DNA of 64,000 nucleotides from Desulfomonile sp963700305 (GTDB taxonomy: Bacteria; Desulfobacterota; Desulfomonilia; Desulfomonilales; Desulfomonilaceae): the NCBI GenBank assembly GCA_963700305.1, contig CAVOXB010000009.1:18985-82984 (forward strand), written 5' to 3'. A model generated the notes under the pieces. That model was given only the letters and a program-made list of their open reading frames with translations. It made no database searches and had not been told where the DNA came from. Shown here one piece after another: positions 47,072-56,445 of this stretch. Made by a program: the position numbers and the translations under genes. The stretch's first letter is position 1; every line of letters starts with the position of its first letter.

Positions 47072-48004
47072 ATGTACGATCAAGCATTAGTCCCTGCTTC
47101 AGAGACATCCTCGGATTCAATGGCCATACTCCCAAGCATCGAAGCGGATGAACTCCTTGCTGCTTTCCTCTCCGGCAAATCTCCCAAGACCATCGAGGCG
47201 TACAAAAGAGACCTGGAGGATTTCCGGCTATTCCTGGAAGCCAGCGACATGGATCACGTTGCGACTATCTTTCTGTCGAATGGTCTTCACAGGGCCAATC
47301 ATATGGCCCTGAAGTACAAGACCTACCTCGTTGAAGAAAGAAAATTACAGCCCTCGACCGTAAACAGGAAGCTGGCAGCACTGCGTTCGCTCACGGACAT
47401 GGCTTACACGCTGGGCATGGTTAATTGGAAAGTTCGTATAAAAAACCAAAAGATCGAATCGAATTCCCGTGACACGAAGGGGCCTGGTAAGTCTGGGGTC
47501 CAGAAGCTTCAGGAAGAAGTCGGAAAAAGAACAGACCCAAAGGGCCTCAGAGACAAGGCTCTTCTCCATATCCTCTACGACTTGGCACTTCGCCGGTCTG
47601 AAGTGGCAGGACTTGACCTTGATGACGTTGATCTTGAGCAGGGAACTCTCCGAATCCTTGGGAAAGGACGACTTCAAAAAGAAACTCTTTCTATCCCCAC
47701 CAGAACTCGGAAAGTTCTGAAAGAGTGGATCGATCTTCGAGGAAACCAAGAAGGACCTTTGTTCGTGAATTTTCATCACCACGGCATGATTAACGGAAAG
47801 CGCCTGAGCGCAGACGGTCTCTACTATATCGTCAAGCATCTCGGGGAAAAGACGGGCCAGAAAGTCAGACCTCACGGTTTGCGACACACGAGCATTTCAG
47901 AGGCGGTACGCAAGACCCAAGCAATCGGCATGGACGTGACCAAAGTTTTGAAATTCTCCCGACACAAGAACCTGAACACCATCCAAAAGAGACAACCAAT
48001 GTAG
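47072..48004 (+). CDS. Tyrosine recombinase, 310 aa, catalytic Tyr region lost
   Basis: A SAM-like N-terminal domain (SPKTIEAYKRDLEDFRLFLE) is followed by the catalytic domain. The Arg is in DLALRRSEVAGLDL, HxxR in RPHGLRHTSI and His in SRHKNLNTIQ. The expected Tyr a few residues later is missing: the frame reads NTIQKRQPM and stops. A neighbouring frame continues DNQCSAKKHARLMYPI, as a normal C-terminus would after IQxYxDN, so an indel has fallen at the nucleophile. IS200 copy 2 is inserted 43 bp downstream. As sequenced the enzyme should be inactive. Confidence 0.8.
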   Translation: MYDQALVPASETSSDSMAILPSIEADELLAAFLSGKSPKTIEAYKRDLEDFRLFLEASDMDHVATIFLSNGLHRANHMALKYKTYLVEERKLQPSTVNRKLAALRSLTDMAYTLGMVNWKVRIKNQKIESNSRDTKGPGKSGVQKLQEEVGKRTDPKGLRDKALLHILYDLALRRSEVAGLDLDDVDLEQGTLRILGKGRLQKETLSIPTRTRKVLKEWIDLRGNQEGPLFVNFHHHGMINGKRLSADGLYYIVKHLGEKTGQKVRPHGLRHTSISEAVRKTQAIGMDVTKVLKFSRHKNLNTIQKRQPM

Positions 48005-48046
48005 TGCCAAGAAACATGCGAGGCTAATGTATCCTATTTATATCCT

Positions 48047-48685
48047 TAACCAGAAAATGGTAAGCCCCCGGCTTTGCCGGGGAGACTCCCCAAGGTTTGA
48101 CCGTGTGAGGCAGTAAGAGGCAACCTCCCAGAACACACCAAATTTCAATTCTGGGAGGTTTTCATGAAAGACTATAAGAGCCTAAATCACACGAAGTGGG
48201 ATTGCAAGTATCATGTGGTTTTCATTCCCAAACGCCGGAGAAAGCAGATTTACGGTTCCCTTCGGAAATACCTGGGAGAGATATTTCATGAGTTGGCTCG
48301 CCAAAAGGAGTCCCAGATAGTGGAAGGACATCTGTGCTCGGATCATGTCCATGTGTGCATGAGTATTCCACCCAAGTTTGCTGTGTCCAACGTGATCGGG
48401 TACATCAAAGGCAAGAGTGCGATCTCCATTGCAAGGAATTTCACAGCGAGAAAGCGGAACTTTGCAGGAGAGAGCTTTTGGGCTCGTGGCTACTATGTCT
48501 CAACAGTGGGTTTGGACGAAGAGTCTGTAAGGAAGTACATTCGTGAGCAGGACGCCAAAGACGCAAGGCTCGATCAACTGAACTGGCTTTCTGACGACGA
48601 CCCGTCCCCTTCAGGGGACTCATGAGCTGACCCCCTTGGGGGGCTAACAGGAATATGCCCCCGGCTTTGCCGGGGGTAATTTAAC
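48047..48685 (+). mobile_element. IS200-family element, copy 2 (639 bp)
   Basis: Same ends and hairpins as copy 1, in the opposite orientation. It sits between the tyrosine recombinase and the serine recombinase and has removed the N-terminus of the latter. All catalytic residues of TnpA are present in this copy. Confidence 0.9.
48164..48625 (+). CDS. tnpA: IS200 transposase TnpA, intact
   Basis: A 153-aa Y1 transposase with HUH (DHVHV, residues 60-64) and Tyr125 in RKYIREQ. It acts on single-stranded DNA at subterminal hairpins. The ATG follows CTGGGAGGTTTTC. Except at residues 124-128 it is identical to the copy at 40,975, so the two elements spread recently. This copy is the likely active one. 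Confidence 0.94.
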   Translation: MKDYKSLNHTKWDCKYHVVFIPKRRRKQIYGSLRKYLGEIFHELARQKESQIVEGHLCSDHVHVCMSIPPKFAVSNVIGYIKGKSAISIARNFTARKRNFAGESFWARGYYVSTVGLDEESVRKYIREQDAKDARLDQLNWLSDDDPSPSGDS

Positions 48686-48686
48686 T

Positions 48687-49331
48687 TTCTTTTTTCGAAC
48701 TGTCGAAGATAAGTTGGACATGCAACGGTCGAAAATCGAAGCTTACTGCGCTTTGGAAGACATGCAATTGATGGAAATCATCGCGGACGAGGGCTTGTCC
48801 GGTTGCACTATAAAAGGTCGTCCCGGAGTGCAAAAAGCCCTGGAGATGGTTCGAGACCGACGCGTGGACGCGGTGGTCATTTACAAGCTTGACCGGTTGG
48901 CGAGGAACACGGTTGAGGCGCTGGACATGGCCAGGCTACTCGACCGCAAAGGAGTAGCCCTCCACAGCATTACCGAGAAACTCGACACCCAGAGCGCTAT
49001 CGGAAGATTCTTTTTCACACTCATGGCTTCTTTGGCCGAAATGGAACGGGAGCTCATTGGCGAAAGGATTCGGGCGGCCATGCAGAGGAAGAGAGAGAAA
49101 GGCGAAAGCTGTAGTGGTAACGCCCCATACGGTTTCCATATCTGTGACGGGATGCTCGTCTCCGACGAACAGGAACGTGCCGTCATAGAACGCATCCTTC
49201 ACCTGAGACGCGAAGGGCGCACCGTCCATCAAATTGCCGACAGCCTGGACCGACACGGGATTCGTAACCGTCAGGGGCGACCTTTTGGTAAGTCTCAAGT
49301 GCACGTGATCGTTCAGCGACATGTTGCGTGA
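48687..49331 (+). pseudogene. Serine recombinase, N-terminus removed by IS200
   Basis: The frame runs from the IS200 end through LDMQRSKIEAYCALEDMQLM, then DEGLSGCTIKGRPGVQKALE and VVIYKLDRLARNTVEALDMA, with the resolvase domain and the Recombinase domain (APYGFHICDG). The first ~25 residues, which hold YxRVST and the catalytic Ser, are missing because IS200 copy 2 lies there; an internal start at 48,714 cannot restore them. It is related to, but not a copy of, the serine recombinase at 6,475. Confidence 0.85.
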
Positions 49332-49350
49332 AAAGGCAGGGAGGTGTGCA

Positions 49351-50237
49351 ATGAGCAAGGTGGTCCTCATAACGACAAAGAAACCACCGGATTGGGAATC
49401 GTGGAATCAGCTAAAAAGTCGGAAGAGCAATGACAAGGCACGGATCACCATGACCCAGACTGAAGCGGTGGCGGTTCTCTAAAACATTATGACGTCCGCC
49501 GCCACGGAAGAAGCGGTGCAATCCGTGATGACCGCCATGGAGAGCCGAAGGCACTTTTCTCATTGGCTTGGCCAGATTGGTCATCGACAGGACGTGCGAT
49601 TGGGTAAGGGCAAAGACTTTAGTGGCTATATAAAGGCCGTGGTGGAGAACTTCCGCAACCGGAATCCAGACCATGAGGTTATCTCTGGGGAAAACGAGGA
49701 GCAAGAAATGGGAAAGAAGGATCGAAAACCCGTTGTGATCGCCGGAAAGAACATGTCTCGAGATGCCGCCGTCGAGGCTTCAGAGGAAATTGAAGGGACG
49801 TCCGTGACAACTGACGAAGAAATCCTTGCACCTGCGGATTACCAGGAAACCAATCCGGTGCCTGACGCTCCCGAAGTAACTGCCTCACAGACAGCCGACA
49901 CTATTTTACCCCAGGGCTCGCTTCCCGTGTCCTCTCCTTTGCCACAGATTCCAGGATTTCATTTGGAGGGAGCAACCCTCAACCAGCAATACGCAATCCG
50001 CCGTATGGTCATCCTGTGCGATTGCTCTGTCCAGAAGAGTCCCGAAGCAATCTTTGATGTTCTCGCCCGAAACTTCGCCGATGTCGGCGGGCTCAGGTGG
50101 TGGTTGATCAAAATTGGGAACCCGGCTTGGCTGACCTCATCAAGAAGAAAGATATTGTCGATGCAATTCGGAAATCGGCCCATGTCCTGTTTCAGGAACT
50201 TAGAGAGCAGATCGGCAAACCGGTAGCCCGATGGTGA
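49351..50237 (+). pseudogene. Hypothetical gene with in-frame TAA and one frameshift
   Basis: The ATG at 49,351 follows GCAGGGAGGTGTGCA. The frame MSKVVLITTKKPPDWESWNQ to TEAVAVL stops at TAA (49,480, codon 44), then continues in the same frame NIMTSAATEEAVQSVMTAME. A frameshift near 50,120 leads to LADLIKKKDIVDAIRKSAHV, then LFQELREQIGKPVARW, ending at 50,237. The middle part (residues 110-200) is acidic and Pro-rich, likely disordered. I do not recognise the family. An alternative is two genes, 43 and about 250 aa. Confidence 0.5.
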
Positions 50238-50276
50238 CTCCAATGAATGCACCAATTCAAGCACTGAATGTGTTCG

Positions 50277-50301
50277 CCCCGGTCATGACCCGGGGCTTTC
50301 T
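50277..50301 (+). terminator. Terminator-like hairpin
   Basis: GCCCCGG, loop TCATGAC, CCGGGGC followed by TTTCTGATTT. It lies between the preceding hypothetical gene and the 50,333 gene. Confidence 0.6.
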
Positions 50302-50332
50302 GATTTCAGGAACTGAATTCTGGAGCAACGCT

Positions 50333-50809
50333 ATGAAGTTTGACAAGAAGCAATTACGAAAGCTCGCCCAAGACGTGCTCGAATTGGCCCAAGCGAATCT
50401 GAGAGATGACGGGTACCTTGAACCGGTCGGTCTCGTCTACACCTATGTGGGGCTGAGCCGAGTTGTTCCATTCAAGTATCGAGGTCTCGACGAAAAGCGC
50501 AAGTCCCAAACTGAATTTAGAAGACTCCTGGTCAAGCTGAAGGCTCAGGCAGCTATTGTTGTGACGGAATCGTGGCTCAAACTCGGGCCGGACCTCCCCG
50601 TTGACCTGACCCAATCCCTTGCGGATCTACCGGGCAGGCAAGAAGCCATTGTCATCGAGGCTGCTTCCCCCAAGGCCAAGCACATCATAATCCAGATCTT
50701 CAGCAAGAATGAAACAGGCCAGGTCCGTTTTGAAACCCCCATGGAGCCTGATCATCCTATCTCGTGGTCGAGCGAATGGCTCGACGGAGTCTGGGATCAT
50801 TACGTGTAA
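50333..50809 (+). CDS. Hypothetical protein, 158 aa
   Basis: The start at 50,333 (ATG, MKFDKKQLRKLAQDVLELAQ) follows CTGGAGCAACGCT; an upstream ATG at 50,231 would overlap the terminator and has no site. The fold looks alpha/beta (DGYLEPVGLVYTYVGLSRVV, then QAAIVVTESWLKLGPDLPVD) with a beta-rich C-terminus. I do not recognise the family, though the pattern is seen in small unnamed proteins of mobile elements. Confidence 0.6.
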   Translation: MKFDKKQLRKLAQDVLELAQANLRDDGYLEPVGLVYTYVGLSRVVPFKYRGLDEKRKSQTEFRRLLVKLKAQAAIVVTESWLKLGPDLPVDLTQSLADLPGRQEAIVIEAASPKAKHIIIQIFSKNETGQVRFETPMEPDHPISWSSEWLDGVWDHYV

Positions 50810-51063
50810 GCAAAGAGCGTCGAGGTCGGCTTGCTGCAAGGAAGCTCTTTAGAGGCCCTTAAGAACTCCCTCAAGCCGCGATCAAATTTGGCGCGGGCGG
50901 TTGGCCGGTCCGTGGTATTACCACCTGATTTTGCGTGGAAAACGTGCCAAGGAATCAATTGTAGCTCATTTTCTCAAAAAATCCCGTCCCACGGTAAGGC
51001 TTCGCCACTCCACAAGCGTTTTAACTTAAATTCCGAAATCTTTGACTACGAAGGCATCGCGTT

Positions 51064-51708
51064 ATGGACAATTTTCACCTTTACCAGTGCAAAGCCGGAG
51101 ACTGCGGTCAGGCAGGAGTATTGGATTATCGGCCCATTGAAATAGCAGGCATTTCAGAGCCGACCTGGGTTCCTTGCCCACGATGCGGACAACCAATGGA
51201 ATCAATCAGGGAGGCTGACGAGCACGAGGCACAAGCTCTGCCCGCACTCATGCGTTACGGTCGCTTGGGTCCAATTTTCTCGATTCGTACGGACGATTCC
51301 GCCTACGCAGAAATATGGAACGACTCCATTGATGCCGATGTGGACAATTCCGCTTCTACCGTTCCCTCAAAAACAGAGGACCCCGATTCCGACGTGATCT
51401 TTACGCCTGAAGCCGCGGCTCTCCTGAAAGCGACGGAATCGAGGACCAGATTCCTGGCCCGGACCGGCGTGATTCCCGCTTTCAAAGTCGGGAAGAAAGA
51501 GTGGAGATTCTCAAAGGCGGCACTTCAAGAGTGGGTCCATAAGCAGGCAAATGGTTGTCTCGTAGCTCGTCAAGCGATTCCCGCATCCTCAACTCCCAAA
51601 CCCTCCGAGAAACCCAAAGTTACCAAGAAAAGGAGGGACATTCCTACTGATATGAGCCCGGAAGCACTCAGGAAAGCGATTCAACGTATCCGGCCTGCCG
51701 GAGAATAG
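51064..51708 (+). CDS. Excisionase-like protein with zinc motif, 214 aa
   Basis: Residues 9-45 contain a possible zinc motif: CKAGDCG and CPRCGQPM. From about residue 118, FTPEAAALLKATESRTRFLA, then GVIPAFKVGKKEWRFSKAAL is a MerR/excisionase-type helix-turn-helix (HTH_17). The C-terminal tail is basic. It directly precedes the integrase at 51,762, matching the order of the 9,517/9,812 pair, so it is a candidate directionality factor. No good ribosome binding site is visible before 51,064. Confidence 0.75.
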   Translation: MDNFHLYQCKAGDCGQAGVLDYRPIEIAGISEPTWVPCPRCGQPMESIREADEHEAQALPALMRYGRLGPIFSIRTDDSAYAEIWNDSIDADVDNSASTVPSKTEDPDSDVIFTPEAAALLKATESRTRFLARTGVIPAFKVGKKEWRFSKAALQEWVHKQANGCLVARQAIPASSTPKPSEKPKVTKKRRDIPTDMSPEALRKAIQRIRPAGE

Positions 51709-51761
51709 CGACTCGGGAACTTACACATGACCCGAGAAAATGCAATAAGGAGGACACATTC

Positions 51762-53060
51762 ATGGCGTTACGTTGGCGCCACGGAAACTGGTACATCCGA
51801 CTGTGGTACGGAGGCAAAGAGCGCCTGCTATCCACAGGCCTGACGTCAAAACAGGAGGCAAAACGAACTGAAAAGTCAGTGAAAGCGGCTATGGCGTCCA
51901 AGGATTGTTGCCGATTGGACGATTTGGAGCGTAAGCTGTGCGAGCAACTCCTAGCTGGTTCAGGCAATCAAATCCCTTCACAACCGGAAATCGTTTGCAA
52001 ATCCGCGTCCACACAAACCAAATCTGAATCCGCAGAGCCGGACGAACAGGAAGGCCTGACTTTGTGGGAGGCAGTGGAAATCATGATGAAGTCTCCCACG
52101 GTTTCCTGTAGTCAAAACTGTGACCGGCATCAACAGGTGCTCGCATATCACATCATTCCATACTTCGGTGCGGAGCGTCTCATAAGAAACATATGGGTTC
52201 CGGAAGTTGAGCAATATCTTGCATACCGCCGTGAGGAAGGCGCTGCCGGGAGCACCATAGCAAAGGATAAGGCGGCTCTGAGCATTCTCTTCAAAGAGCT
52301 GGCCAAACACCGGCTCATCGAATCGAGTCCCATGAATTTTATTGGTCCCGTGGACGAAAGTGACGGGGAAAGGGAGGTATACGTAAGCAAATCTGATTTT
52401 GAGGCAATCGTGGCTCGCTGCCCGAGTTGGGTTCAACCGATTGTGCTGTGCTTATATATGACGGGCATGAGAGCCAACGAAGCCTTGGTGCTGACACCGG
52501 AGCACGTAGATCTGGAGAAAAGGATCATCCGCCTCCGGAAGGATGAAACGAAAGAGAGGCGCGGTAAGCGAGTCCCCATTCACGACCTGTTGGTTCCGGT
52601 TCTTGCCGAGCTCATGGATGGCAAGAAGACGGATGCTCCCTTGTTCATGAGCAATCGTAAAGGTCCTGCCCGCATAGATTCTGTGAGAAAGCCTTGGAAA
52701 GCAGCGATCAAAAAGTTGATCTCGGAGAAAAAGGCGGCTGACCAGAAGATCAACGAAGACCTTCAACACGTGACCGTGAAAGACCTGCGGCATGTTTGGA
52801 TCACCAACGCCATGCGCAGCAAAATGCCCGAAATCATCCGTGAAGCTATCGTCGGTCATTCTCTCAGGAAGAAGACTGTCGAAGCTCGTTACATAACTGT
52901 CAGCGATAAAGACCTTCTCGATGCTATTGATGGAATGACCTTTGACCACGGGGAAACGGACATCCATATTGCACGTTTGGCCCTGAAAAAGAAAAACCCG
53001 ACAGCTGCAACTGCCGGGAAAAATCTTTCGAAGCCTTCAAGAAACAAGCGGGTTGCTTAA
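51762..53060 (+). CDS. Tyrosine-family site-specific integrase, 432 aa
   Basis: The ATG follows AATAAGGAGGACACATTC, a strong site. The N-terminal domain MALRWRHGNWYIRLWYGGKE resembles the arm-binding AP2-like domain. The catalytic domain holds Arg in TGMRANEALVLTPEHV, the HxxR-like LRHVWI, VGHSLRKKTVEARY with His and the nucleophile Tyr. All residues are present, though the HxxR box reads DLRHVW. The gene lies 280 bp before the tRNA-Asp fragment at 53,344, with a strong terminator between. Confidence 0.9.
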   Translation: MALRWRHGNWYIRLWYGGKERLLSTGLTSKQEAKRTEKSVKAAMASKDCCRLDDLERKLCEQLLAGSGNQIPSQPEIVCKSASTQTKSESAEPDEQEGLTLWEAVEIMMKSPTVSCSQNCDRHQQVLAYHIIPYFGAERLIRNIWVPEVEQYLAYRREEGAAGSTIAKDKAALSILFKELAKHRLIESSPMNFIGPVDESDGEREVYVSKSDFEAIVARCPSWVQPIVLCLYMTGMRANEALVLTPEHVDLEKRIIRLRKDETKERRGKRVPIHDLLVPVLAELMDGKKTDAPLFMSNRKGPARIDSVRKPWKAAIKKLISEKKAADQKINEDLQHVTVKDLRHVWITNAMRSKMPEIIREAIVGHSLRKKTVEARYITVSDKDLLDAIDGMTFDHGETDIHIARLALKKKNPTAATAGKNLSKPSRNKRVA

Positions 53061-53254
53061 CTCAAAATCGGGGCCGTGAATCCGGAAAACCGGGGCCACG
53101 CCCGAGTTGGAGAACCCGCAACCAAAACGATTATTTTCTCTAATCCGCTTCTTCTTTGGTACAATTCATAGTAGAAGCGGATTTCATTCGATAGAATTCG
53201 TTACTATGTCAAAATCCGACCGGGTCGCGTTAGCCGCAGGACCGGGGCCGCGTA

Positions 53255-53326
53255 ACCGGGTCGGCGACCCGGTCTTCATCAAAAGCGTACGTAAAACGAG
53301 GAAAAGAGAGATCCTCTTTTCCTCGT
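53255..53326 (+). terminator. Integrase terminator with adjacent palindrome
   Basis: ACGAGGAAAAGAG (53,296-53,308), loop AGATC, CTCTTTTCCTCGT (53,314-53,326) is a perfect 13-bp stem followed by AATTTTC. Just upstream, ACCGGGTCGGCGACCCGGT (53,255-53,273) is a separate perfect palindrome in a GC-rich block of repeated CCGGGG words. Confidence 0.75.
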
Positions 53327-53343
53327 AATTTTCAGGTCTTAAG

Positions 53344-53392
53344 TAGTGGCGGGAGCGACGAGACTCGAACTCGCGACCTCCGGCGTGACAGG
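53344..53392 (-). other. Attachment site: tRNA-Asp 3' fragment (copy 2)
   Basis: Identical over 49 bases to 10,912-10,960, with unrelated sequence on both sides at the ends of the match. It is the minus-strand 3' half of tRNA-Asp (anticodon loop CTGTCAC to acceptor GCTCCCGCCA). The tRNA 5' half is missing, so this is an att core, not a gene. With copy 1 it bounds 42.4 kb. Confidence 0.85.
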
Positions 53393-53440
53393 GCGGGAAC
53401 CCACTCAATAAAATCAATAACGTAGCCAGAAACCCCAATC

Positions 53441-53490
53441 ATTTCGATCCCTGTGAGTCCGTTTCAGTCCATTTTGGTCTCTGACAGTCC
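53441..53490. repeat. Arm-site-like direct repeats next to att copy 2
   Basis: TTTCGATCCCTGTGAGTCC, GTTTCAGTCC and TTGGTCTCTGACAGTCC correspond one by one to the repeats at 11,009-11,058, with substitutions. The conserved order suggests integrase arm sites. Confidence 0.5.
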
Positions 53491-53672
53491 TTCAATTTGC
53501 GTACACCACACGTACAAGATGCCAATCTCCATATGAGAGACCTGTGCTCTCCTGGAACGGGGATCATATGTTGATACAAGTCTGACCTCAACCGATACAG
53601 ACGATCATCCGCCCTACCCTTTCCTGCAATTTCAAACGTCTTGACAATTGCCATCACATTAAGGAGCAAATC

Positions 53673-53774
53673 ATGTCTCATGGTCTATCAAAATCCAAAA
53701 TTGACCATGGAATCCAATGCCCGAAACGCCTTTGGCTGGAGGTTCACCGACCAGAACTCGCGAAGTGTTCAGGA
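53673..53774 (+). pseudogene. DUF2779 family nuclease-like gene, 5' fragment (copy 2)
   Basis: The ATG follows AAGGAGCAAATC. The frame reads MSHGLSKSKIDHGIQCPKRL, then WLEVHRPELAKCSG, the DUF2779 N-terminus with QCPKRLW, closely related to the fragment at 11,175. Homology ends after about 34 codons; the rest of the region up to the kinase stop at 53,901 is unrelated. The gene is truncated. Confidence 0.7.
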
Positions 53775-53900
53775 AAATTGCCTGGGTGCAGGAGGTTATA
53801 GCCCTAGACTCCCATGAGCAACCGGCCTTGGTTGTCGGTGAAGCGGTGGCACCTCGTGTTGTCCCGGCGGTCGGAGGTGTGGCCCACCTGATTTCAACTG

Positions 53901-56445
53901 CTACCTGCCGGTCCTTGACAACGTTATGCGAAAATCCGTACCGCTATCATTCTTCACGTTCATCTCGCCACAAAGCTCCTCAACAAGCATTGTAACCAAC
54001 TTCAACCCGAATGATTTCAGGTTGTGAATATCCGTCCGCTCGGGGATTCCTACACCATTATCCCGAATCGCAAGTTCAATCCGCTTCTCCTCTACCTCCT
54101 TGAAAGATACAACAATGACTCCATCATCCATGCTTGGGAACGCGTGTTTATAGCAGTTTGCGATGAGCTCGCTAATGATAAGGCCGCAGTTGATGGCAAC
54201 ATCAATCTTCATCGGGATGTCGTCGAGGTCTTCAGTCAAAGCAATTTGGCCGAGGCACGATTGCCTGGTGGAGCTAAGATCCCCCAAGAGCCTGCTGAAA
54301 TAATTCCGGGAGCTAATTTCGGCGAGGTTACCGGATTGGTACAGTGTCTCGTGGGCCGCGGCCATTGCCCAGATACGATTCTGTGCTTCCTTGAGCGCTT
54401 CGGTGACAGTATTATCACCAAGGCTTCTGGCTTGTAGCTCCAGCATGCTCGCCATAAGTTGAAGGTTGTTTTTTACCCGATGGTGGACTTCTCTCAGCAA
54501 TACCTCCTTCTCTCTCAACGAGCTCACGATCATTTCCTCGTCTTGCTTGCGTCGAGTAATGTCCCTTGCCACTCCCAGCAGTTCGACGACGCTGCCATCT
54601 GGAATCGCAAGAATTGGCCTGATGTTCATCTCTGCCCAAAGGGTAGAACCATTTTTTCGGATCAGTTCGAGATCGACTGACCAGCTTTTTGATAAGTCAT
54701 CATCCGTACCACGTAAATTTCGGATCTCTGGTGCTAGGGTCTTGACTGCAAGTTGATAAGATGATGGTGCAAGTATCTCGTCTAGCGAGCGAGCAATCGT
54801 CTCCTCAGCTGTGAACCCACTCATTCGCTCGACCGAGGGGCTGCAATATGTTAGCCGCATGTTCAAGTTCATGGTCCAGATAATGTCATTTACATTTTCT
54901 GCAAGAAGCCGATATCCTGACTCGCTTTTGCGCAAATCCATCTCGATTTTGTGGCGCTCAATCATCTCCTGTTCAAGCCGCTGATTGGCGTCCGTCAGTG
55001 CTGCTGTGCGATCTTGAACTCGCTTTTCCAGGTCATCCCTTGCCTTTTGAAGCTCCAGCCTGCTTCTCCGAAGGTCCGCGACCAGGCACGATAACTCCTC
55101 TGACTCCCTCAACCGCCGGCTTCCGCTCTCTTCTGAGAGCCTCCGGTAGTGGGCGAGTTCACCCCGTGCTTCCTCCAACTGTCTGATCAATTCTGCTATC
55201 GTGTTACCGTTCAAGGTTTCATCCGTCTGCCAAGACGAGGAGCACCCCTGTCCAATCAAGTCCTCTGCTCTTTCCGAGCAGCGGGGCCACTTCCACACCA
55301 GAATCAAACCCCAACAGGGGGACATTGTGGTGGTTCAGAACAGCCTGTACCTCGGAAGCTTCCTCGGTGAGGGTATCTGAGTAACTCGCTGTGCGACCGG
55401 CGCAGTCAATGTCCAAACCGAATCGGGGTATTTTCCCCTCATTTCTTACTTTCTGCAACAATTCAGTTGAATTGTGCCAGGCGGATGCAATCATGGCTGG
55501 GCCGTCTCGGAGCATAAACAAAATCTCAGTGCCTTCCCCCAAGTCCGGTTCAAAGAGAAACAATTCCATCCCCTTGGGGTAAAATCCCGGCAATGAGGCG
55601 GTTTACGAAGCCACCCTCCTTATAGTCTTTGAACTTCTCGCGATAATTCACCCCAATGGTGAGGCGTTTCACAGGACGCTGGCTCCGCCAACTCTGGCTG
55701 TCGTACCATCTCATCGATCATTTCAGCGACAGGCTTGCCGTCGATTTCATAAATTATGGGCCCCTGCATTTTCGTTATGGTGTGGTAGATACCGTCCATC
55801 ACCGTGCAACCGTGCATGATCTGAAAATAGGGTTCCAGGTTACCCCCAAGGAGAGCACCCACGACGGTCTGTTGCCCCACGAATGAACCACAGAACTGGC
55901 GGGTGGGGCCAAAATCGTAATCACCGACGAGACCGGCCCCCACAATTGGTATACTTGTTCCAAGAGCTCGTTCTATTCCCTCGATCAAGGGAGGCGAGGC
56001 ATTCATGATCGGTGGTGCAATCCCTGTTTGGGGAGCCTTGATCGAATCATCAGAACATGAGAAGCAATTTCCCCTCCACCGAACCGGAGAGTGACTCCCC
56101 CAGTGTACCTCCCGCTCTACATTCGTCCACGTCCAGCCGATTTACGGACGCGACCTCCTGGGAAACTCCATCCCACTGCAGAGCGGCCACGGCAGCCGGA
56201 AAACCTTGATACGATATGTCGTCATTCGTGATGATCCCAACGGCAGAGCCTCCTATGATTGGTACCTCGGCTCCGACGGTGGACCGGAGACCCTTGAAAA
56301 ACTCCTCGGCATCAATCGAACCGCTTGAGAATGCCAGCAAGATGTCCGGCTTTTCTGTGTTGCCTCTGGACAAGGCCATTTGAGCGGTCTCCCTGCCGGA
56401 TTCAAACACGTTTGGGCTATTTCCATACCCTATTCCAGCTTTCAT
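53901..56445 (-). pseudogene. FIST-PAS-HisKA_2 sensor histidine kinase, about three frameshifts
   Basis: The ATG at 56,445 follows GGAAAGGAGCTCGACA. The N-terminal FIST sensor domain is in two pieces: ILLAFSSGSIDAEEFFKGLR at the start, and VPIIGGSAVGIITNDDISYQ. The FIST_C part reads VPLLGFDSGVEVAPLLGKSR, then GLDWTGVLLVLADG. A coiled coil and a PAS domain follow (YRLLAENVNDIIWTMNLNMR, then TYCSPSVERMSGFTAEETIA). Next is the HisKA_2 dimerisation box LLREVHHRVKNNLQLMASML with the phospho-His, and the HATPase with NCGLIISELIANCYKHAFPS and RDNGVGIPERTDIHNLKSFG. Frame breaks lie near 55,320, 55,600 and 56,030. FIST domains are thought to bind small ligands. No dedicated response regulator is adjacent. 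Confidence 0.83.

Noticed and set aside
53717..53995. 92-codon frame after the second att site
   Set aside because: It begins out of phase with the recognisable DUF2779 start and overlaps the kinase end in antisense; no family match is apparent.
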